DNA of 64,000 nucleotides, from assembly GCF_007474605.1 (NCBI RefSeq), contig NZ_VHKL01000007.1, positions 308,464 through 372,463 of the forward strand, written 5' to 3'. Within the stretch, counting starts at the first letter, position 1, and every line of letters begins with the position of its first letter. The DNA is from Rhodoligotrophos appendicifer. Its GTDB lineage: Bacteria; Pseudomonadota; Alphaproteobacteria; Rhizobiales; Im1. Below the pieces are notes generated by a model that saw only the letters and a list, made by a program, of their open reading frames with translations, did not search any database and was not told the origin of the DNA. This document shows positions 1-9,860 of this stretch, in pieces. The position numbers and the translations under genes are program-made.

Positions 1-353
1 CGCATAAGCGCAGAACCGGACAAACCGTTCGTCACCTTGCGGGCCGGGCAGCCCATATTGATATCGATGATATCCGCGCCCAGGTCCCGCGCGATTCGGG
101 CCCCCTCCCCCATCCATCGCGTTTCACGACCGGCGAGTTGCACCACCAGTGGTGAAATCATGCCTGACCCGGACGCGCGGCGGAGCGTTTCCGCATTACT
201 GGTGGCCAAGGCCTCGGATGCGACCATCTCTGAAACGACCAAGCCAGCGCCGCAGCGTGCCGCTATGAAACGAAACGGCAGGTCGGTGACGCCAGACATC
301 GGTGCCAGGAAGACGCGATTCTGCGACATCACCGGCCCAATTTTAATGCTCAT
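1..353 (-). CDS. dusB: tRNA-dihydrouridine synthase DusB, N-terminal part (cut by window edge)
   Basis: Reading the minus strand from an ATG at 353 gives a protein beginning MSIKIGPVMSQNRVFLAPMS, followed by GVTDLPFR and, further on, DIININMGCP-like residues (seen as DIIDINMGCPARKV). These are the FMN-barrel entry and the conserved NMGCP loop, which carries the catalytic Cys of Dus enzymes. The family reduces uridine to dihydrouridine in tRNA D-loops using FMN and NADPH. Only about 117 residues are present; the rest lies beyond base 1. The gene is divergent from ispDF with 133 bp between the starts, an arrangement common in Hyphomicrobiales, where dusB (nifR3) leads the ntrBC genes. Assignment to DusB rather than DusA or DusC rests on that context and the N-terminal sequence. 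Confidence 0.9.
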   Translation of the reverse strand, partial: MSIKIGPVMSQNRVFLAPMSGVTDLPFRFIAARCGAGLVVSEMVASEALATSNAETLRRASGSGMISPLVVQLAGRETRWMGEGARIARDLGADIIDINMGCPARKVTNGLSGSALM

Positions 354-486
354 AAATTGTGCATTCCAGATTGTCGATTAACTGTTGAGCAATTTGCCTT
401 AGCGGTGCGCAAAGAGCAAGGGTCAGCCTTGCGGCGACGGCCCGCGCCCGCTAAGCCGCTACCAAACGAACAAGGCATCCGATCTC

Positions 487-1662
487 ATGCTCAATCACGC
501 CCTCATTGTCGCCGCAGGCGCGGGTCTTCGCGCCGGAGGTCCGTTGCCCAAACAGTTTCAGCAGATCGGCGACCTCGCGGTGCTGCACCGGACAGTTCGC
601 GTCTTTCTCGATCATCCTCAAATCGACAAGGTACATATCGTAATCGGACCAGATCACGGCGCAGTCTGTTCAGAAATTCTTCGGTCCCTTGATGTCCAGC
701 CCTTCATTATAGGATCAGTCACCCGTCAGAGATCTGTTCATAATGGTTTGCAGGCTATCCGGGAGTTGCAGCCTCGCAATGTCCTCATCCATGATGGGGC
801 TCGTCCCTTTGTCAGCGCCGACCTGATTTCCAAAGTCATTGACGCTCTCGAGCACAACGACGCCGCCATCCCGGCCATGCGAATCGCAGAGACTGTGAAA
901 TTGGTGCATGATGGGCGTGTTGCCGACACCATTGACCGAACGGCCCTATGGACCGCCCAGACGCCTCAGGGATTTCGTTTCGAGGCGATCCTGGATGTTC
1001 ATCAGAAAACCACCACATCGGGCAGAAATGATTTTACGGACGATGCATCAATGGCGGAGTGGGCGGGACTTAGTGTGATGGTCGTCGATGGTGAACGGAC
1101 CAATGTGAAGCTGACGACGGCGGAAGATTTGGCAGACGCCGATCGCCGCCTGCGGATGGAGAGTTGGCTCGCACAGGGAGACATACGGGTCGGGCAAGGC
1201 TTTGACGTGCACCAGTTCGGCGCAGGCAATCACGTTACGCTGTGCGGCGTTCGGATTCCGCACGATAGCGGTCTCGTGGGCCATTCCGATGCCGACGTCG
1301 CACTGCATGCCCTAACGGATGCCATTTTCGGAGCATTGGGCGAAGGCGACATCGGGGTGCATTTCCCTCCGAGCGATCCACAATGGAAAGGTGCGTCTTC
1401 CGCCCTATTCCTGCAGGCGGCGGCCGGCAAGGTCGCAGAGCGTGGCGGTGTCATTGCTCATTGCGATATCACGATGGTCGCCGAAGCCCCGCGCATCAAA
1501 CCCTATGTCCATGCGATGAAGGAGAGGCTGGGAGAACTGCTCGGCCTGACCCACGATCGACTTGCAATTAAAGCGACCACCAATGAGGAAATGGGATTTA
1601 TCGGCCGTCGAGAGGGTATGGTTGCTTACGCAACGGCTACGCTTCGGCTGCCCTTCCGCTGA
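487..1662 (+). CDS. ispDF: Bifunctional IspD/IspF, MEP isoprenoid pathway
   Basis: A 391-residue fusion of two enzymes of the methylerythritol phosphate pathway. Residues 1-~230 are IspD (2-C-methyl-D-erythritol 4-phosphate cytidylyltransferase), with the nucleotide-binding start LIVAAGAGLRAGG followed by PKQF, and HDGARPFV and DDASMAEWAG further on. Residues ~233-391 are IspF (2,4-cyclodiphosphate synthase), with metal ligands in GQGFDVHQF and HSDADVALHAL and the C-terminal KATTNEEMGFIGR. IspD makes CDP-ME and IspF makes MEcPP; IspE, the step between them, is encoded elsewhere. The fused form is typical of alphaproteobacteria. The ATG at 487 is the only start close to the IspD core. The next gene follows after 8 bp, so they are likely co-transcribed. 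Both halves look complete. Confidence 0.96.
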   Translation: MLNHALIVAAGAGLRAGGPLPKQFQQIGDLAVLHRTVRVFLDHPQIDKVHIVIGPDHGAVCSEILRSLDVQPFIIGSVTRQRSVHNGLQAIRELQPRNVLIHDGARPFVSADLISKVIDALEHNDAAIPAMRIAETVKLVHDGRVADTIDRTALWTAQTPQGFRFEAILDVHQKTTTSGRNDFTDDASMAEWAGLSVMVVDGERTNVKLTTAEDLADADRRLRMESWLAQGDIRVGQGFDVHQFGAGNHVTLCGVRIPHDSGLVGHSDADVALHALTDAIFGALGEGDIGVHFPPSDPQWKGASSALFLQAAAGKVAERGGVIAHCDITMVAEAPRIKPYVHAMKERLGELLGLTHDRLAIKATTNEEMGFIGRREGMVAYATATLRLPFR

Positions 1663-1670
1663 GACGTGAC

Positions 1671-2180
1671 ATGTTCGAAGACTCAATCCTCAGGCAAGCA
1701 CGGGTGCTGCTAGAAGCCTGCGAAGGTGCACGGTGCAAGATCGCGACGGCAGAATCTTGCACCGGTGGTTTGATCGCGGCATGCCTGACTGAAATTCCTG
1801 GTTCATCCCGCACCTTTGAACGTGGGTTCGTCACATATTCCAACGACGCGAAATCTTCTCTGTTGGGAGTGCCGTTCGACCTCATCGTCCTTCACGGGGC
1901 GGTTAGCGAGCCGGTTGCACGGAGCATGGCGGAGGGAGCCTTAAGTCACTCGCTGGCGGATATTGCAGTCAGTGTAACCGGCGTTGCAGGACCCGAAGGG
2001 GGGAGTGAGGACAAGCCTGTGGGGCTCGTCCATCTGGCCTGTGCCCGACGCGATAATCCGACTTTGCATCGCCGCATGCTCTTTGGCCCCCAAGGGCGGC
2101 AACGGATCCGTATGCTCAGTGTGCAGGCAGCGTTGACGCTTATCGAAGAGCAGCTGCAAAGCGGTATCCTAAGAGCGTGA
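1671..2180 (+). CDS. CinA-family protein (PncC-type NMN amidohydrolase domain)
   Basis: A 169-residue protein made only of the CinA C-terminal domain. Motifs visible: AESCTGGLIAACLTEIPGSS (residues ~26-45), FVTYSNDAKSSLLGVP, HGAVSEPVA and VSVTGVAGPEGGSEDKPVGL. The AESCTGG Ser and the GxxGPxGG loop form the active site of nicotinamide mononucleotide deamidase (PncC), which converts NMN to nicotinate mononucleotide in pyridine nucleotide salvage. The N-terminal molybdopterin-binding-like domain of full CinA is absent, as in stand-alone PncC proteins. The gene starts 8 bp after ispDF, a pairing often seen in alphaproteobacteria. Function is inferred from the family. Confidence 0.85.
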   Translation: MFEDSILRQARVLLEACEGARCKIATAESCTGGLIAACLTEIPGSSRTFERGFVTYSNDAKSSLLGVPFDLIVLHGAVSEPVARSMAEGALSHSLADIAVSVTGVAGPEGGSEDKPVGLVHLACARRDNPTLHRRMLFGPQGRQRIRMLSVQAALTLIEEQLQSGILRA

Positions 2181-2335
2181 ACAAAGACGCCGGCCTCTCT
2201 TGTGAATGACGACTTCTTGAGGGCTCCGTGCGCGCCTGAATTTGGCCTTGCTCTGTGTGCTTAACAGTTAGATAGGAGATCGCTGGAACAGTTCCGGTGA
2301 TTGTATCGTGTTTGTTGCTTGAGGACGTGGCATCA

Positions 2336-5300
2336 ATGTCTGCACCTGACCGTGCCGGAGTCGGTTGGCTGCATCAGCTCATCCGCACCGCCTGCTTTTT
2401 TCTCGCGATTTCCCTCTCTTTTCCCAGCCTCGCTCAGGATGGTCGAGCACCGTTGACTTCGGCGGGAACCCTGGCGATCACCGGGTTCTCGGGGACATCG
2501 GCGGAACGAGGTGGCTTCTTAAGCGACGCACCCGGTCTCGACGAGACAATGATCGATCTCAATGGTGGATCGCTTAAGGTTTTCGATATTTCTGCAGCGC
2601 AGGGGAAACCCGATGCGCAAATGTTCGATCGTCCTCCACTGCTGTCGATTTCGGCCAGAGACATCGGGCAGGTCTTCGGATTGGCACTTGATGATGCTGA
2701 GGCCCCTAACATCTATGCAACTGCGACGTCGGCGTTTGGGCTCCAAATTGTGCATCCGGACAAGGGCGGCAAAATTGCACGCATCAAGACGGGCGAGCCG
2801 GGTGCCATCTGGATGCCCGGGCAGTTCGGCCAAGGGGGCGGGCCCGGAAGCGTTTGGCGCATCGATGGCCGAACGGGACAGGTGACACTGTTCACAACGA
2901 TCGGCCAGAGCGACCGAGGCAATAGCGGGCCAGGGCTCGGGAACATTTCTTTCGACAAGACGCACCAGCAGTTCTTTGTCTCAGACCTCGATACGGGTCT
3001 GATTCACCGCCTGGACATCTCTGGAAAAGATCTCGGCAGCTTCGATCACGGGACGAAGGGGAGAGAGGCAGCAAGGCTGGCTCCCGTCGTCGATGATAGC
3101 GTTGCGGCAGATATTGCCGCTGCGACCTTCGATGCAGAGGATCCCGACAGTTGGGGATTCACAGCACCGGGACGTCGAGTTTGGGGGCTGACCTACCACC
3201 AGAAACGGCTCTATTATGCCGTCTGGGAGGGGCCTCAGGTCTGGTCCGTCGGTATTGACGAGAATGGCGACTTCACCCAGGACATCAGGCACGAGTTCGA
3301 CGTTAAATCCACTCCCAAGACCTACCCTATTTCCGACCTCGCCTTTGACGGGGAAGGCCGGCTGTACGTGGCGCAGAGAGGAGAGATTCGCTCTCGATAT
3401 GATTATGGAACGTTCGCCTTACCGCGAAAGTCCCAAGTTCTTCGCTTCAGCCGCGATGGCGCCGAGGGTCCTTGGAGGACAGAGCCAGAAGCATTCGCCA
3501 TCGGTTTTCCCGCAACTCATCAGAATGCCGCCGGCGGCATTAGCCTCGGCTATGGATATGACGATCAGGGAAAACTCAACACCAAGGAGTGCTGGGGGAC
3601 AATTTGGGCCACGGGCGACAGTTTGCGGCAAAGTGGAAGTGAGCAAGAACGGCTAGCCAAGAATGGTCCGGCGGTCGTTCACGGTGCACAGGGCTTCTCC
3701 GCGTCACTAGAAGGCAATGAAAGCGTCCCTCCCTTCAAAAGCTATTTTCTTGATTTTGATGGTCGGTTCGATGATCCCAACAGGGCGGGCCACGTCGGTG
3801 ACGTGGCGGCAGTCCAATTGTGCGGCAGCACCGAGGATGGTCTGGTCGTCTCTGACAACGGCGAATCTCCGGAAACGCCCGCGGCTCCCGTCAGTGGCCC
3901 GACGGATCCTGAGGCTTCGAGGAGGGCATCCGCCCCCCTGGTGGATCAATACGGCAATCCAGTCGGCAAACCAACGACTCAAGAGCCTGCGCAAAGCGCG
4001 GCACCGGCAGTCGCCAGCAAGGCTGAGCCCAGCCCCGGCCAGACGCCAAATGCGCCTCCGCAACGCGCTCTAACGTCGCCACCTCCGACACCGCGCTCTG
4101 TTGAGTTGGCGCCCCCTTTCGATCTCAGCCTCTCCGTGCGCGCCGGCCTTGAGCGCTGTGCAAGTGAGTTTGGCTGCCCATTCAGCATCATTATTGCCAA
4201 TAATGGTCCCGGGCCCTATCGGGGGCCGCTCGCGATTGCCGAAGAGGTCGATACGGCAGTGGCCACGCTTGCCGACTGGTCACCCCGAAAGTGGTCCTGT
4301 AATCGCCGAGAAACGACATTCCTCTGCACACATCCGGAGATCACAATCGAACCCGGCGGCATGGTAACACTGCGGCTCGAATTCGTGCCCTGGCGGGTAC
4401 CCGCCAGGCTTCTTCAGAATTGTGCTCGCTTGGCCTGGGAAGATGGAATGTTCCATGGCCGGACCACACTTGTGCAGCAGAATCTTACAATGCTCGGGTA
4501 TGAGCCGGGGGCGGCAGATGGTCTAGATGGATCCCGCACCCAACAGGCGGTCGGAGCCTATCGCGCAGACAGAAAGATGTCCGGCACGGGTTCAATCGGA
4601 CCCGATCTGTTGAAGGAGATGTATGGGCGCTGGGGCACCGGAGACCTCAATGGAGCCGGCGACCGGGACTGCGCCAGCGTGGATCTACGCCGGCAAAATC
4701 GTAACGTTTCAGTTGCCCCTCGGTGCGACGAAACATCCGTCCTCATCAAGGGTCGGTGTGTCAGCCAACAGGCCCTATGCGGCGGAGGACGGAACTTCCA
4801 GGCTGCAGGCAATCTCTGCTCCTGTCCGAGCCAAAGTCCGCTTTGGGATGTCCGGAACGGACAATGCATTTCGTATGAATCACCTAAACGCACATCGATC
4901 GCTATTGGAGAGCCGGCTGAGACAGACCCTGCCGATGCTACCGACCTGAGACGCGAAGACGATGCAGCCGATCAGGCCGGTAAGGATGCACCGCAGACAA
5001 CCCCTCGAAACGTGGCTCGCCCCCGGGTTGCGCCGACCTCCAAAGATGAGGTCTTACCAGCGGAGAATCATCCGGCTGAGGTGACACTCCCAGATACCGC
5101 CGTAGCCCCGGGGGACGGCGAGCAGATCCCCTGCCCCGGGGACCAAGGCTGGAATGTAACGGCGAAGCAATGCACATGTCCCCAGGACAAGCCGATCTGG
5201 GATAAGACGCTTACGCGATGTGTGTCCGCCGGAGTTGAGCCACCCAAGCCGCAAATACAAGTCTGCAGCGGGAATCGGGTCTGGAGCGATGAGAAAACCA

Positions 5301-5359
5301 CCTGCGTATGCCCGCCCGATAAACCTTCCTGGAACGCGGCCGACCAAAGCTGCTCTTAA
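2336..5359 (+). CDS. Large exported protein: beta-propeller, PG-binding domain and Cys-rich repeats
   Basis: I place the start at the ATG at 2336 (1007 residues), not the in-frame GTG at 2297: a GAGG lies upstream, and this start puts a signal peptide (FFLAISLSFPSLAQ) at the N-terminus. Residues ~80-460 carry repeated strand-turn units (VFGLALDD, GNISFDKTHQQFFVSDL, VWGLTYHQKRLYYAVWEG, PISDLAFDGEGRLYVAQRG) consistent with a propeller. A Pro/Ala-rich linker follows, then a domain with GLERCASEFGCPFSIIIANN. A peptidoglycan_binding_1-type unit comes next (LTMLGYEPGAADGLDGSRTQ). The C-terminal ~290 residues hold three Cys-rich units of the pattern CxCPxxxPxWD...C, separated by a charged linker. 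The protein is likely periplasmic or surface-associated and may bind the cell wall. I do not recognise a named family for the whole protein. Confidence 0.8.
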   Translation: MSAPDRAGVGWLHQLIRTACFFLAISLSFPSLAQDGRAPLTSAGTLAITGFSGTSAERGGFLSDAPGLDETMIDLNGGSLKVFDISAAQGKPDAQMFDRPPLLSISARDIGQVFGLALDDAEAPNIYATATSAFGLQIVHPDKGGKIARIKTGEPGAIWMPGQFGQGGGPGSVWRIDGRTGQVTLFTTIGQSDRGNSGPGLGNISFDKTHQQFFVSDLDTGLIHRLDISGKDLGSFDHGTKGREAARLAPVVDDSVAADIAAATFDAEDPDSWGFTAPGRRVWGLTYHQKRLYYAVWEGPQVWSVGIDENGDFTQDIRHEFDVKSTPKTYPISDLAFDGEGRLYVAQRGEIRSRYDYGTFALPRKSQVLRFSRDGAEGPWRTEPEAFAIGFPATHQNAAGGISLGYGYDDQGKLNTKECWGTIWATGDSLRQSGSEQERLAKNGPAVVHGAQGFSASLEGNESVPPFKSYFLDFDGRFDDPNRAGHVGDVAAVQLCGSTEDGLVVSDNGESPETPAAPVSGPTDPEASRRASAPLVDQYGNPVGKPTTQEPAQSAAPAVASKAEPSPGQTPNAPPQRALTSPPPTPRSVELAPPFDLSLSVRAGLERCASEFGCPFSIIIANNGPGPYRGPLAIAEEVDTAVATLADWSPRKWSCNRRETTFLCTHPEITIEPGGMVTLRLEFVPWRVPARLLQNCARLAWEDGMFHGRTTLVQQNLTMLGYEPGAADGLDGSRTQQAVGAYRADRKMSGTGSIGPDLLKEMYGRWGTGDLNGAGDRDCASVDLRRQNRNVSVAPRCDETSVLIKGRCVSQQALCGGGRNFQAAGNLCSCPSQSPLWDVRNGQCISYESPKRTSIAIGEPAETDPADATDLRREDDAADQAGKDAPQTTPRNVARPRVAPTSKDEVLPAENHPAEVTLPDTAVAPGDGEQIPCPGDQGWNVTAKQCTCPQDKPIWDKTLTRCVSAGVEPPKPQIQVCSGNRVWSDEKTTCVCPPDKPSWNAADQSCS

Positions 5360-5579
5360 TTTGCTTTGCCGAAGCACGCGATCGGGCGTTGACGCGCTCC
5401 CGCTTCGTATCGAAGGCCGACCGTTCTGGATAGGCGAGAAGCTACCGGAAACAAGTCCTGACGCCGTCCTCATTATAATCTTAGATTGATATTCAACTTA
5501 AACTACACCAATGGTTGCATTCTTCGGGCGAGTCATTGATGCTGCGTGCATTGATGATTCATTGAACCGGAGATTGCAG

Positions 5580-6224
5580 ATGCGCTATATCGGCGCGGGG
5601 CCGGGGGGGCCCAGCACACGTCGCACCTATTCGCGGGAAGATCCGCAGGTGCGGCGGCAGGAATTAATCGAAGCGACCTTCCGTTGTTTGGGGAAACATG
5701 GCCATGCTCGGACGAGCGTGAGAGTCATTGCGGCCGAGGCAGGCGTTTCGCCGGGGCTGATCCGCCATCATTTTGGTGAGAAGAAGCAGCTGATCTCCGC
5801 AACCTATCGGTATGCTTCGGACCTGCTATTCAATCACATCAAGAATGCGGTTGACGCAGTCGATGGTGACGATTGGGCAAAACTCACCACGTTCATCGAG
5901 GCCGGTTTCACCCCACCGATCCTCAGCAAGGACTATATCACGGTCCGGTTCGTCCTGTGGGGGGTGGCCATGACAGATGCCGTCATTCGCCAGGTCCACA
6001 GCGAGGTCAATCAGAGATACAGGCGGCTCATGTCACGTCTCCTTACGGATGTCGTGGGACCCCGTATGACGGACCAAGAGGTCAAGAACGTCACGGCCGC
6101 CCTCGCAGCATTGCAAAACGGACTCTGGCTGGACTGGTGCCTCAATCCGCGGCAGGCGACTCCCGCCGATCTCCGAGAGACCGCGTTGCAACTCGTGCGA
6201 CAGCATGTGACGGTTGCTCATTAG
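5580..6224 (+). CDS. TetR/AcrR family transcriptional regulator (BetI-like)
   Basis: Start set at the ATG at 5580 (214 residues), where GGAG at 5569-5572 is well spaced; an upstream in-frame ATG at 5511 lacks such a site. The TetR helix-turn-helix is at residues ~20-70: RRQELIEATFRCLGKHGHAR, then SVRVIAAEAGVSPGLIRHHF. The ligand-binding part (residues ~80-205) resembles BetI regulators, including LNPRQATPADLRETALQLVR near the end. BetI proteins repress choline-glycine betaine genes, but no bet gene is in this window, so the regulon is open. The nearest plausible target is the RND efflux pair on the opposite strand about 5 kb downstream, but that is speculative. Confidence 0.85.
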   Translation: MRYIGAGPGGPSTRRTYSREDPQVRRQELIEATFRCLGKHGHARTSVRVIAAEAGVSPGLIRHHFGEKKQLISATYRYASDLLFNHIKNAVDAVDGDDWAKLTTFIEAGFTPPILSKDYITVRFVLWGVAMTDAVIRQVHSEVNQRYRRLMSRLLTDVVGPRMTDQEVKNVTAALAALQNGLWLDWCLNPRQATPADLRETALQLVRQHVTVAH

Positions 6225-6277
6225 GCGGGTTTGTTGCGTAGCGTGAAGCGTCGTGGTGTCCAGGGTTTTCCAGGGCA

Positions 6278-6658
6278 TCAAGTACAGCGAAGGCGACCGG
6301 TCCAAGTCCCTCTCCCATTGAGGGTTCCCTCGGTCCCCACAGTCTTGGCCTTGGTCGAACCATAACAAGCGTAATGCGTAAGAGTGGAACTCGCTACCCG
6401 TGCCGCGTCCTCGAGGTCTGCGGGCCGCTTCCGCAAGGGCCTTGAGGCACGCCGCACGGCCACGTCATAGGCTTGCTCACTGGAGCGATAGTCGAAGGTC
6501 ACAAAGAATTTTTCATCATTGAAGATGACCGGCTCGTTTCGATTTTTTGCAATGAGCACGGGTTGCGGCGCGACAACCGTCACCTCCGGTTTCTTCGAAC
6601 AGGCAGGCGCGAGACAGATCGCTCCCACAACGAGGCCCACGACAACGCGGAAACTCAT
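6278..6658 (-). CDS. Small putative lipoprotein
   Basis: A 126-residue protein with a lipoprotein signal: MSFRVVVGLVVGAICLAPAC, with Cys at residue 20 following the lipobox LAPA. The mature part is short and mixed (FVTFDYRSSEQAYDVAVRRA; two Cys near the C-terminus at HYACYGS and RLRC). No family recognised. It sits after the RND pump gene on the same strand with a 93-bp gap, so it may be read through from that unit, but nothing in the sequence ties it to efflux. Confidence 0.65.
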   Translation of the reverse strand: MSFRVVVGLVVGAICLAPACSKKPEVTVVAPQPVLIAKNRNEPVIFNDEKFFVTFDYRSSEQAYDVAVRRASRPLRKRPADLEDAARVASSTLTHYACYGSTKAKTVGTEGTLNGRGTWTGRLRCT

Positions 6659-6751
6659 GATTATCCCCTTACCGCCCCGACTCTTCAGCCTGCTTCTGTT
6701 TCATAGGCCATTGCAGGTAAACGCAAGCTGAAGGGTGAACGGTCTCGAGGC

Positions 6752-9700
6752 TTAGGCATGAGAAGGAGGTGAGTCAGGAACTGGGCTGGAGAATCCTTCC
6801 CGCTGGCGAGCAAGGTCACGTGCAGCCCGATGATCGCGAGCGATATAAGTGTAGATCGCCGGAGTTACAAATAACGTGAAGAGAGTGCCAATGGTCATGC
6901 CGGCAGCGATGACAAGGCCGATATCGAAGCGGCTGCGGGCACCTGCACCCTCGGCGATCAGCAATGGCACCATGGCGACCACCATGGCGGCGGTCGTCAT
7001 GAGGATGGGTCGCAAACGTACAGCGGCAGCGTGCAGTATGGCCTCACGCTTGGACAACCCCTCCTCCTCCTGCAGCCGATTGGCAAACTCCACCATCAAG
7101 ATGCCGTGTTTCGAGATCAGGCCAATAAGGGTCACCAAGCCTATCTGCGTATAGATATTGATGCTGGTCAGCTGCGGTATCATGGCGATTGGCAGCAAAG
7201 CACCGAACATTGAGGTGGGCAGGGCGATCAGGATGATCAGCGGGTCACGAAAGCTCTCAAATTGCGCGGCCAATACCAAGAAGATCACGATCAGCGCAAA
7301 GATAAAGGTGTAGACGAGGGTGTTGCCCTCTTGAATGTATTGTCGGCTCTCGCCCGCGTAGTCGTAAGTGTATCCTTCGGGAAAAATCTCCTCAGCCCTG
7401 TCTTGCAGGAATGCCAAAACGTCACCCTGGGTCTGCCCGGGAAACGGCACTCCGGACAAGGTCGCTGAATTGAGCTGTTGGAACGTCGTCAAGGCATTTG
7501 GCTGCACCGACTTGGTGATAGTCGCTATGGTCGACAGGGGGACCATGGTGCCAGACGCCGTGCGCACTTCGTAGCGCTTGAGCCAATCGGCAGTCAGCCG
7601 GAACTCACGGGGAACCTGAGGGATCACCTCGTATGAACGGCCGCTCAAATTGAAGCGATTTACGTAATTCCCCCCCAGCATCGTCGCGAGACCCGCTCCG
7701 ATCTCGCGCATGTTGATGCCCAGCCGATTGGCCTTATCGTGGTCGATCTGAAGCTCGACCTGCGGCAGGGCGAAGCGTAGATCGATGTCCGTAAACAGAA
7801 ATAAGCCGCTTTCGTTGGCGGCGGTTTGCAATTGCTGGGCAACTTCTGCCAATTGCTGATAATCGCCGGTCGTGGTGATGACGAATTGCAGCGGCGCGCC
7901 GCCAGTGGAACCTGGCAAGGCCGGCGGGGAAATGGCCAGGGCCTGAACCCCCGGGATGGCGGCGATCTTCCCCTGCAACTCCTGCAGGATCTGTGCGACG
8001 GAGCGCGTGCGCTCGCTCCAGGGCTTGAGCAGCAATCCCCCTATGGCCTGCTGGACGCCCGCCGAACCATTGATCATAAAGTAGTTTGCATATTCCGGAA
8101 CCGATTGAAACGCCTTGCCCATCTGCTCCGTGTAATGTTCGAGATAGTCGAGGTTGGCGTATTGAGGCGCTGAGATAATGCCGAAGATAAACCCCTGATC
8201 CTCATCAGGGGCGAGTTCCTTCTGCGACGTGGAATAGAGGATACCGCTCGCGATCACGACACCGACCAGCACCACGACCACCGCAGCCCTGGCGTTCAAA
8301 GCACCTTCAAGGCGGCGCTGATAGCGCACTTTGAGTCCTTCGAAAAATCGATCAAGAAACTTGGTGAACCGTGTTTCACCGGTCTTCGCATTGAGCAGCT
8401 TTGAACAAAGCATGGGCGAAAGGGTCAGGGCCACAATCCCCGAGACGATCACCGACCCGGCAAGGGCAAACGCGAATTCTCGGAACAGGGCTCCTGTTAG
8501 CCCAGTCGTGAAGCCGATCGGCGCATAGACCGCCGCGAGAGTTACGGTCATCGCGACGACCGGCAACGCAATCTCCCGCGCACCTTTGATTGAGGCGTCG
8601 TAAGGCGTCATGCCAGCTTCGATGTGCCGATAGATATTCTCCACCACGACAATCGCGTCGTCCACGACAAGGCCGATCGCCAGCACCAGGGCTAGCAAAG
8701 TGAGGAGGTTGATGGAATAACCAAGCGCGAGGAGGATCACCATCACCCCGATCAGGGAGAGCGGAATGGTGACGATCGGGATCAGTGTGGAACGTAGATT
8801 GCCCAGAAACAGAAAGATCACCACGACGACGATGACCGCCGCTTCGACGAGGGTTTTAATCACCTCCTCGATGGAAGCATCAATGAACGTCGTCGCATCG
8901 TAGGCGATCGATGCTTTCATTCCTTGTGGCAGCTCGGCCTGTATCCCAGGCAAAGCTTCCCTTACCGCCTGGATTACAGTCAAAGGATTCGCAGTCGGCG
9001 CTGCCTTGACGCCCATAAAGACGGCCTTCAGCCCTCCAAACACAGAACTCGTATCCGAATTCTGCGGCCCGAGCTCGATATCCGCGATGGTTCCGAGACG
9101 CACCAGGGCGTCGCCCTTCTGCTTGATAATCAACTGGGAGAAGGCGCTGGCACTTGCGAGGGAGGTGTCGGCGTTAATCGTTGTTTGGACGAAATCGCCT
9201 TTCACCTGACCCGCGGCGCTGGTGAAGTTGTTGGCAGCTAGTGCCGTGGCGACGTCGATAGGAGTCACACCAAGAGCGGCCATCCGGTCCGGCTTCAGCC
9301 ACGCTCGCATCGCAAAGGTCTGGCCACCGAGAATCTCCGCATTGGACACTCCGTTGATGGTCTGCAGTTTCGGTTGCACAACGCGTGTGAGATAGTCGGT
9401 GATCTGTGACCCAGTCATCGCCTCGCTATTGAAGCCGATATACATCAGGGCAAAGGCGTCGCCGGTTTGCTTCACCACGATTGGATCGTTCGATTCCGCC
9501 GGGAGCTGACCTTTCACCTGATTGACCTTCGACAAGACGTCTGTTGCCGCGCGGTCAGGGTCAGCGTTCAAAAGCAAATTCAGCGTGACAGTCGAAATGT
9601 TCTGGCTCGACGACGAGACCAAAGTGTCGATGCCCTCGGTGCTGGCCACCGCCTGCTGAATGGGGGTGGTGATGAACCCCTTGATCAGGTCCGCGTTCGC

Positions 9701-9859
9701 GCCAGGATAGGTCGTGGTGATCGTGATCGTGGTGTTGGTCAGTTCCGGATATTGACGGATCTGCAGGCTGAACATCGCGCCGAGCCCAACGAGGAGGATC
9801 ATCAGGCTGACGACAGTGGCCAGGACAGGCCTTTTGATGAAGATGTCGGTGAACGCCAT
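6752..9859 (-). CDS. RND efflux pump, HAE-1 (AcrB/MexF-type) inner-membrane transporter
   Basis: A 1035-residue proton-driven multidrug pump. It begins MAFTDIFIKRPVLATVVSLM, the usual HAE-1 N-terminus; a large periplasmic loop follows TM1 (YPGANADLIKGFITTPIQQ). The TM4 proton-relay aspartates lie in GLVVDDAIVVVENIYRH. The second half repeats the fold, with QIGLVTLIGLISKHGILMVE and MTTAAMVVAMVPLL. Length matches the family. It starts 1 base after the stop of the adaptor gene and is certainly co-transcribed with it. No TolC-type outer-membrane partner is encoded nearby, so the complex presumably uses one encoded elsewhere. Substrates cannot be read from the sequence. Confidence 0.95.
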   Translation of the reverse strand: MAFTDIFIKRPVLATVVSLMILLVGLGAMFSLQIRQYPELTNTTITITTTYPGANADLIKGFITTPIQQAVASTEGIDTLVSSSSQNISTVTLNLLLNADPDRAATDVLSKVNQVKGQLPAESNDPIVVKQTGDAFALMYIGFNSEAMTGSQITDYLTRVVQPKLQTINGVSNAEILGGQTFAMRAWLKPDRMAALGVTPIDVATALAANNFTSAAGQVKGDFVQTTINADTSLASASAFSQLIIKQKGDALVRLGTIADIELGPQNSDTSSVFGGLKAVFMGVKAAPTANPLTVIQAVREALPGIQAELPQGMKASIAYDATTFIDASIEEVIKTLVEAAVIVVVVIFLFLGNLRSTLIPIVTIPLSLIGVMVILLALGYSINLLTLLALVLAIGLVVDDAIVVVENIYRHIEAGMTPYDASIKGAREIALPVVAMTVTLAAVYAPIGFTTGLTGALFREFAFALAGSVIVSGIVALTLSPMLCSKLLNAKTGETRFTKFLDRFFEGLKVRYQRRLEGALNARAAVVVVLVGVVIASGILYSTSQKELAPDEDQGFIFGIISAPQYANLDYLEHYTEQMGKAFQSVPEYANYFMINGSAGVQQAIGGLLLKPWSERTRSVAQILQELQGKIAAIPGVQALAISPPALPGSTGGAPLQFVITTTGDYQQLAEVAQQLQTAANESGLFLFTDIDLRFALPQVELQIDHDKANRLGINMREIGAGLATMLGGNYVNRFNLSGRSYEVIPQVPREFRLTADWLKRYEVRTASGTMVPLSTIATITKSVQPNALTTFQQLNSATLSGVPFPGQTQGDVLAFLQDRAEEIFPEGYTYDYAGESRQYIQEGNTLVYTFIFALIVIFLVLAAQFESFRDPLIILIALPTSMFGALLPIAMIPQLTSINIYTQIGLVTLIGLISKHGILMVEFANRLQEEEGLSKREAILHAAAVRLRPILMTTAAMVVAMVPLLIAEGAGARSRFDIGLVIAAGMTIGTLFTLFVTPAIYTYIARDHRAARDLARQREGFSSPVPDSPPSHA

Positions 9860-9860
9860 G

